From CAMCXT01 sp046302715 (GTDB lineage Bacteria > Bacteroidota > Bacteroidia > M30B66), in the NCBI GenBank assembly GCA_046302715.1, contig JBKCHQ010000057.1:1-20379 (forward strand): a stretch of DNA of 20,379 nt, written 5' to 3'. Below, piece after piece: positions 15,941 through 20,379 of this stretch (the stretch's first letter is position 1; each line of letters starts with the position of its first letter). The translations under genes were made by a program, and so were the position numbers. The notes beneath the pieces are model-generated. The model did not search any database and was not told where the DNA came from. It was given only the letters and a program-made list of their open reading frames with translations.

Positions 15941-16615
15941 ATGTTTCCACACGACGAATTTTTCAAATATGCCGTAAAGCACAAGGGTATCAGCTCTGCT
16001 ACCTTACACAATTACACCTCTATAACAGCCGATTATATATCGCCAACCATTATTGAGGAGCGCCAGTTAAATGTGGCTCAGATGGACGTTTTTTCGCGTT
16101 TGATGATGGATCGCATTATTTTTCTGGGTGTAGGCATCAATGATTATGTGGCCAATATTGTACAGGCACAACTCTTATTCCTCGAGAGCGTAGATTCTAA
16201 AAAGGATATACAGATATACATGAATTCGCCCGGCGGGTCGGTTTACGCAGGTTTGGGAATTTACGACACCATGCAATACATTTCGCCTGATGTGGCTACC
16301 ATTTGCACCGGTATGGCCGCTTCAATGGGGGCTGTATTATTATGTGCTGGTACCGCCAAAAAGCGCACGGCGCTTAAACATGCCCGCATTATGATTCACC
16401 AGCCCATGGGTGGTGCGCAAGGGCAGGCTTCAGACATTGAAATTACTGCACGCGAAATTCAGAAACTCAAAAAAGAATTATACGACATTATCGCATCACA
16501 TTCGGGCCAACCTTTTGATAAGGTAGAGAAAGACTCAGACCGCGATTATTGGATGACCGCCGAAGAAGCGCGTGAATACGGCATGATCGACGAAATTCTG
16601 ACCCGTAACAAATAA
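15941..16615 (+). CDS. clpP: ATP-dependent Clp protease proteolytic subunit
   Basis: The 224-residue serine protease forms the barrel of ClpXP. The catalytic triad is visible: Ser128 in GMAASMGA, His153 in MIHQP and Asp202 in DRDYWM. The oxyanion segment NSPGGSVYAG (95-104) and the MGGAQGQASDIEI handle are typical. The N-terminal extension of about 30 residues before SPTIIEERQ is longer than in E. coli, probably a propeptide or a Bacteroidota feature. The frame is open from TTG 15926, but ATG 15941 is the natural start. CACATTTG (15921-15928), one base off the -7 consensus, ends 12 bp before it and is a weak promoter candidate. clpX follows after 2 bp, so the two subunits are made together. 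Confidence 0.97.
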   Translation: MFPHDEFFKYAVKHKGISSATLHNYTSITADYISPTIIEERQLNVAQMDVFSRLMMDRIIFLGVGINDYVANIVQAQLLFLESVDSKKDIQIYMNSPGGSVYAGLGIYDTMQYISPDVATICTGMAASMGAVLLCAGTAKKRTALKHARIMIHQPMGGAQGQASDIEITAREIQKLKKELYDIIASHSGQPFDKVEKDSDRDYWMTAEEAREYGMIDEILTRNK

Positions 16616-16617
16616 GA

Positions 16618-17856
16618 ATGGATAAAGTAAAGGAGAAATGTTCGTTCTGTGGAAGGAATAAAAAAGAAACTTCCATCTTAATAGCCGGCCTCGACGCGTT
16701 TATTTGCGATATGTGCGTTACGCAGGCCAACAGTATCGTAATTGACGAGCTGGCAGAACGTGTAAATTCGGTTCAGAATTCGGAGCTTAAGTTGCTTAAA
16801 CCCATAGAGATTAAGGAACATTTAGATGAATATGTGATTGGGCAGGACGAAGCCAAAAAGGTTTTGTCTGTAGCGGTGTATAATCATTATAAACGCCTTA
16901 CTCAGAAATCGGGTAAAAAGGACGACGAAACCGAAATCGAAAAGTCAAATATCATTCTCATTGGTGAAACAGGTACCGGAAAAACGCTGTTAGCACGAAC
17001 GCTCTCCAAAATCCTGAATGTTCCTTTTTGTATTGCCGATGCTACGGTGCTTACCGAGGCCGGATATGTTGGTGAGGACGTAGAAAGCATTTTATCGCGC
17101 TTATTGCAGGCTGCCGATTTTAATGTTGAAGATGCTCAAAGAGGCATTGTATTTATTGATGAGGTGGATAAAATTGCAAGAAAGGGAGATAATCCCTCCA
17201 TAACACGAGACGTATCGGGCGAAGGTGTGCAACAAGGATTATTGAAACTACTCGAAGGAACCGTTGTTAATGTGCCGCCCCAAGGTGGACGTAAACATCC
17301 TGAGCAAAAGATGGTGCCCATCGACACCCGTAATATCTTGTTTATTTGTGGGGGGGCTTTCGACGGGATTGACAAGAAAATTGCGCGTCGCATGCAAAGT
17401 CAAGCCATTGGATATGCTGCTTCAAAAGAGGCAGATGTTTTGGACAAGGACAACATGCTCCAATATGTGAACTCGCAGGATTTAAAAAGTTTTGGACTCA
17501 TTCCTGAGCTTATCGGGCGATTGCCTGTAGTGAGCTATCTGAATCCGCTTGATGCAGCATCATTAAAACGTATTCTTACTGAACCTAAAAACGCATTGGT
17601 TAAACAATACCAGAAACTCTTTTCGTTAGATAAAATTCAATTTAAAACCGAGGAAGGCGCTCTGGATTTTATTGTATCAAAAGCGGTTGAATATAAATTG
17701 GGGGCTCGTGGATTACGATCTATTTGCGAAGGAATCCTCACCGATCTGATGTTTGAGCTGCCCTCAGATGAAAGTATACGTGAGTTTACGCTTACTGAGG
17801 AATATGCGCGTGAGAAGTTCGAAAAACTGAAACTTTCTCATCTTAAGGCTGCTTAA
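16618..17856 (+). CDS. clpX: ATP-dependent Clp protease ATP-binding subunit ClpX
   Basis: The 412-residue AAA+ unfoldase partners with ClpP. The N-terminal zinc domain has Cys8, Cys11, Cys30 and Cys33. Walker A is GETGTGKT (116-123), Walker B IVFIDEVD (177-184), pore-1 loop GYVG (149-152), RKH loop Arg225-Lys-His227, the arginine in LIGRLP (301) and sensor 2 GARGLRSI near the C-terminus. The ClpP-docking tripeptide appears to be IGY (264-266, QSQAIGYAAS) where E. coli has IGF. The gene starts 2 bp after clpP and stops 3 bp from the stop codon of the convergent leucine-rich-repeat gene, with no terminator between them. Confidence 0.98.
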   Translation: MDKVKEKCSFCGRNKKETSILIAGLDAFICDMCVTQANSIVIDELAERVNSVQNSELKLLKPIEIKEHLDEYVIGQDEAKKVLSVAVYNHYKRLTQKSGKKDDETEIEKSNIILIGETGTGKTLLARTLSKILNVPFCIADATVLTEAGYVGEDVESILSRLLQAADFNVEDAQRGIVFIDEVDKIARKGDNPSITRDVSGEGVQQGLLKLLEGTVVNVPPQGGRKHPEQKMVPIDTRNILFICGGAFDGIDKKIARRMQSQAIGYAASKEADVLDKDNMLQYVNSQDLKSFGLIPELIGRLPVVSYLNPLDAASLKRILTEPKNALVKQYQKLFSLDKIQFKTEEGALDFIVSKAVEYKLGARGLRSICEGILTDLMFELPSDESIREFTLTEEYAREKFEKLKLSHLKAA

Positions 17857-17859
17857 GGT

Positions 17860-18459
17860 TTATCGACCGCAATTACAGTCGGGCGAAAGCAGGATTTCTG
17901 TATCCGGGAATAAATCGTTGATATCTTCACGCTCCGAAGGCGTTAATATAATGGTGCGCATATCGAGCCATTTTAGTTTCGACAATTTTGCCATACTTGG
18001 TGGCAATGCGGTAATTTCGTTTGCCCAAATCTGAAGCATTTCAAGATTGGCAAGATTTCCCATTTCATATGGTAATGCGAGAATTTGGTTCATGCCTAAA
18101 TCCAGGCATCGTAACTGCGTTAAACTTCCGATTTCCTTGGTAATAGTTACAAACTTATTGCGTTCGAGATTTAGAATTTCGAGCTGCGAAAGCTCGCCCA
18201 ATCGCGTAGGAAGCTTAGAAATTTTATTATTCCCAAGATCGAGCTCCCGTAAATTTTTGAATAGGAAAATCTCATTGGGAAATTCGGTGTAGCCCTTGCG
18301 ACGCAGTTTGAGACGAACCACCGAATCGGGTTGCAGCATGGCTTTTTCGAGCGACGTAAATTGCTTGCCCTTGAGCGCATAATCGGGTTGTGCTTGCAGC
18401 AAATTGGGAAACTGCATCACCATAAAAATGATTAATACAAGATTTTTTTTCGACACCAT
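17860..18459 (-). CDS. Secreted leucine-rich-repeat protein
   Basis: A 199-residue protein with a signal peptide (MVSKKNLVLIIFMVMQFPNL, cut near LQA-QPD) and about five 23-residue leucine-rich repeats spanning roughly 47-169. The unit is visible in LRELDLGNNKISKLPTRLGE, LEILNLERNKF and LEMLQIWANEITALP. A capping segment ends in PDCNCGR with two Cys. This is the LxxLxLxxNxIxxLP type used for protein binding, at the cell envelope given the leader; the partner is unknown. It starts 3 bp after ribF stops, so it is translated from the ribF transcript although the products have no obvious link. It converges on clpX with a 3 bp gap. Confidence 0.88.
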   Translation of the reverse strand: MVSKKNLVLIIFMVMQFPNLLQAQPDYALKGKQFTSLEKAMLQPDSVVRLKLRRKGYTEFPNEIFLFKNLRELDLGNNKISKLPTRLGELSQLEILNLERNKFVTITKEIGSLTQLRCLDLGMNQILALPYEMGNLANLEMLQIWANEITALPPSMAKLSKLKWLDMRTIILTPSEREDINDLFPDTEILLSPDCNCGR

Positions 18460-18462
18460 GCT

Positions 18463-19392
18463 TTAAGCCAACAATTTTAATACCGTCAATTTATCCTTTT
18501 CCAATTGATTTTTCAATGCTTCTAACGATTCAAATTTTTGCTCGTCGCGCAAACGATGCATAAAATTAATGGAAACAGATGCATCGTAAATATCCGACGA
18601 AAAATCTAAAATATGAACCTCTACCGATAATTCCTTTTCATCGCTAAACGTAGGGCGGTAGCCAATATTAAGCATGGCCGCATATTTTTTATCATGTAAA
18701 AGTACTACAACGGCATACACGCCGCGTGCAGGAATAAGCTTTGATTCATTAACGACGGCTATGTTAGCCGTGGGGAAACCAATACTTCGTCCATTTTGAT
18801 GGCCACGCACTACCATTCCACTGAGACTGTAAGAGTATCCCAAATATCGATTTGCCGTTGCAATATCGCCCAAAGTCAATGCCTTACGCACCTGAGTAGA
18901 GCTGATATGAACCTGATCAATATCTTTAGCTGGAATTTCTTCTATTTCGAAGCCGTAAATCAGCGCCTGCCTTTTTAAATTTTCAATAGTTCCTTCCCGA
19001 TTTTTACCGAATTGATGGTCGTAGCCTATAATTAGTTTGTGCGTGTGCAGCTCATCAATAAGTACTCTTCGAACATACGTTTCGTAATCCCAATCGGCAA
19101 AACTACGACTGAATGGCAGTACCAATAGATGGTGAACTCCCAGTACATCCAAACTTTTAGCTTTTTCATCGAGGGTTTGAAGCAGTTTCAGACCATGGTC
19201 GTTTGGAAAAAGTACCTGACGGGGATGCGGATCAAAGGTAACTACAACGCTTTCACCGTTTATGGCTCGAGCCTCGTCCACCAAACGTTTTATAATTGTT
19301 TGATGCCCCAGATGCACTCCATCGAACGTACCGGTGGTAACTACTGCATGCTGGGGTTTAGGACCGTCGAAATGCTGATAATGAATCTTCAC
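18463..19392 (-). CDS. ribF: Bifunctional riboflavin kinase / FMN adenylyltransferase
   Basis: This cytoplasmic enzyme makes FMN from riboflavin and then FAD. Numbered from GTG 19392 (309 residues), the N-terminal adenylyltransferase domain has GTFDGVHLGH (21-30), GYDHQFGKNREG (123-134) and ISSTQVR (163-169). The C-terminal flavokinase domain has GFPTAN (205-210) and ARGVYAV. The frame is open to TTG 19410, but that codon lies inside a TAnnTTTG box (19408-19415). The GTG gives KIHYQHF directly before the domain, the usual short N-terminus in Bacteroidota, so GTG 19392 is chosen. The leucine-rich-repeat gene follows after 3 bp. Confidence 0.95.
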   Translation of the reverse strand: MKIHYQHFDGPKPQHAVVTTGTFDGVHLGHQTIIKRLVDEARAINGESVVVTFDPHPRQVLFPNDHGLKLLQTLDEKAKSLDVLGVHHLLVLPFSRSFADWDYETYVRRVLIDELHTHKLIIGYDHQFGKNREGTIENLKRQALIYGFEIEEIPAKDIDQVHISSTQVRKALTLGDIATANRYLGYSYSLSGMVVRGHQNGRSIGFPTANIAVVNESKLIPARGVYAVVVLLHDKKYAAMLNIGYRPTFSDEKELSVEVHILDFSSDIYDASVSINFMHRLRDEQKFESLEALKNQLEKDKLTVLKLLA

Positions 19393-19407
19393 AGACTGCA
19401 AACCTAT

Positions 19408-19415
19408 CAAATTTA
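19408..19415 (-). promoter_or_regulatory. Candidate -7 promoter box (TAAATTTG) for ribF
   Basis: The minus strand reads TAAATTTG, a full match to TAnnTTTG, ending 15 bp before the GTG start at 19392. It overlaps the alternative TTG start at 19410, which supports the shorter ribF. Confidence 0.4.
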
Positions 19416-19462
19416 ATGAGGCGGGTCTACCGAAATGTACTGAGCCACATCAAATTTTAGGT

Positions 19463-19503
19463 ATGGTTGCTTGCAAGCCATTGGCTTCGAGCCTCAAAAC
19501 CAT
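19463..19503. repeat. Cluster of overlapping short inverted repeats
   Basis: ATGGTT (19463-19468) and AACCAT (19498-19503) enclose three overlapping palindromes: GCTTGCAAGC (19469-19478), AAGCC-ATT-GGCTT (19475-19487) and GGCT-TCG-AGCC (19483-19493). They sit at the stop codon of the 131-residue gene and could be a weak terminator, but there is no U tract and the hairpins exclude one another. Confidence 0.35.
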
Positions 19504-19889
19504 GCAAATGGTTCGGTACAGGGATCGCATTCGTAGCCAAGCGTTACTGCCAGGGGAAAAGCCAAGCCATTTACATTCACATGAACATACGCCAAGTCAA
19601 TAGCTTCAGTAAAGGTTTCGCCGTCTAACGTAACACCATTAAGCAATACCTGATAAAATTCTTCCGTCATGTTAGGACTGCCGGCAACCAACTCATAAGT
19701 TACGGACACGACGCCTACCAATTCCTTAGCCTCGCCATCACAGCAAGCACACCAGAGTATAACCTGTTCTTGAGTAGCGAGAAATTCTGCCGTTTCTTTT
19801 GCCTGATTTAATGTAACCCACTGCAATTGATCTGCCTTTAAGGAAGGTATTAAGAACATTACCCATACGATTGAACATATAATTTTCAT
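19494..19889 (-). CDS. Secreted cysteine-containing protein of unknown function
   Basis: A 131-residue protein that I cannot assign to a family. It has a clear signal peptide (MKIICSIVWVMFLIPSLKA, cut before DQLQW). The mature part has a CACC cluster (Cys47, 49 and 50, in ILWCACCDG) and a C-terminal CxxC (Cys121 and 124, in YECDPCTEPF). Between them are alternating hydrophobic residues suggesting a small beta-rich domain (GVVSVTYELV, AYVHVNVNGLAFPLAVTLGY). The cysteines could bind metal or form disulfides; a thioredoxin fold is not supported. It has no polar partner: ribF lies 101 bp downstream and atpD is divergent. No TAnnTTTG box is obvious upstream. The intact frame and leader support a real gene. 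Confidence 0.7.
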   Translation of the reverse strand: MKIICSIVWVMFLIPSLKADQLQWVTLNQAKETAEFLATQEQVILWCACCDGEAKELVGVVSVTYELVAGSPNMTEEFYQVLLNGVTLDGETFTEAIDLAYVHVNVNGLAFPLAVTLGYECDPCTEPFAWF

Positions 19890-20026
19890 GAATTCATAAG
19901 TTTATACTTGTAAATTTAGCCGCAAATCACTCTAAACTTAACTGTAAAACTTACGAAGTATTGCAACTTTTCAACAGGCCGTGTATGTTTTTTTAACGGG
20001 CTGTCGAAAACAGATTAATTTATCCT

Positions 20027-20034
20027 TACTTTTG
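20027..20034 (+). promoter_or_regulatory. Candidate -7 promoter box (TACTTTTG) for atpD
   Basis: TACTTTTG matches TAnnTTTG and ends 46 bp before the atpD ATG, leaving a leader of about 40 bases. TGTCG at 20002-20006 is at about the right distance for a -33 element but is a poor match. Confidence 0.45.
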
Positions 20035-20080
20035 CAGCCGATTTGAAGACCCAATTCAAACCAAAATTAATACACAACTT

Positions 20081-20379
20081 ATGTCTAAAAGTATTGGCAA
20101 AATCGTACAGGTAATCGGACCCGTTATCGACGTGAGGTTCGACACACAGAACAACAAAATCCCTAACATTCTTGATGCGCTTGAAATTACCCGCGAAAAC
20201 GGGCAAGTAATCGTCCTAGAATGTCAGCAGCATATTGGAGAAGATACCATTAGAGCTATCTCGATGGACTCATCGGATGGGTTACGTCGCGGAATGGATG
20301 TTGTTGCTACAGGAAAGCCGATTACGATGCCTACAGGCGATCAAATTAAAGGAAGACTTTTTAATGTAGTAGGCGAAGC
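20081..20379 (+). CDS. atpD: F-type ATP synthase subunit beta, N-terminal part (3' end outside window)
   Basis: The frame starts MSKSIGKIVQVIGPVIDVRF at ATG 20081 and runs 99 codons to the window edge. Together with VLECQQHIGEDTIRAISMDSSDGL, RRGMDVVATGKPI and GRLFNVVGE this is the N-terminal beta-barrel crown of the catalytic beta subunit of F1-ATPase; the Walker A segment lies beyond the edge. The upstream neighbour is an unrelated divergent gene rather than atpG, so atpD begins a transcription unit here. Split atp operons with a separate atpD-atpC unit are known in Bacteroidota (recollection). Confidence 0.97.
   Translation, partial: MSKSIGKIVQVIGPVIDVRFDTQNNKIPNILDALEITRENGQVIVLECQQHIGEDTIRAISMDSSDGLRRGMDVVATGKPITMPTGDQIKGRLFNVVGE

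Overview
The window is a Bacteroidota chromosome segment. Three things point there: a large T9SS-type C-terminal sorting domain next to a PorV/PorQ-family barrel, a SusC-style TonB receptor with an N-terminal carboxypeptidase-like domain, and intergenic TAnnTTTG boxes without clear Shine-Dalgarno sequences. Base composition is moderate, with AT-rich gaps. I cannot name a genus. I see no tRNA, rRNA, CRISPR array, transposase or prophage gene.

Layout. (1) 1-3109, minus strand: the 5' part of a type IIG-like restriction-modification enzyme (cut by the window edge), an ALDH8-like aldehyde dehydrogenase and a membrane glycosyltransferase 2. (2) 3148-4612: ruvC (+) converging on a tight greA-HIT pair (-). 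(3) 4636-13341, minus strand: an 8.7 kb apparent operon, TonB-dependent receptor -> 1267-residue T9SS cargo protein -> PorV/PorQ-like barrel, closed by a strong hairpin terminator. (4) 13597-14417: a very basic secreted small protein (-) and, divergently, a Rieske-fold lipoprotein candidate (+) in which both iron-ligand histidines are replaced. (5) 14388-15764: a shared bidirectional terminator and ahcY (-). (6) 15941-17856: the clpP-clpX operon (+). (7) 17860-19889, minus strand: a secreted cysteine-containing orphan, then ribF and a secreted leucine-rich-repeat protein. (8) 20081 to the end: the 5' part of atpD (+).

How the genes work together. Most of the window is housekeeping: recombination, transcript cleavage, SAM-cycle clearance, proteolysis, flavin and ATP synthesis. 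The part most likely to be a poorly described system is the three-gene envelope operon. It has a TonB receptor without a SusD partner; where SusD would sit there is a giant T9SS-exported protein, and a PorV-like barrel follows immediately. I infer a dedicated surface assembly in which the PorV paralogue handles this one cargo and the cargo may act at the receptor. Nothing in the sequence shows the substrate. The variant Rieske protein is the second notable item.
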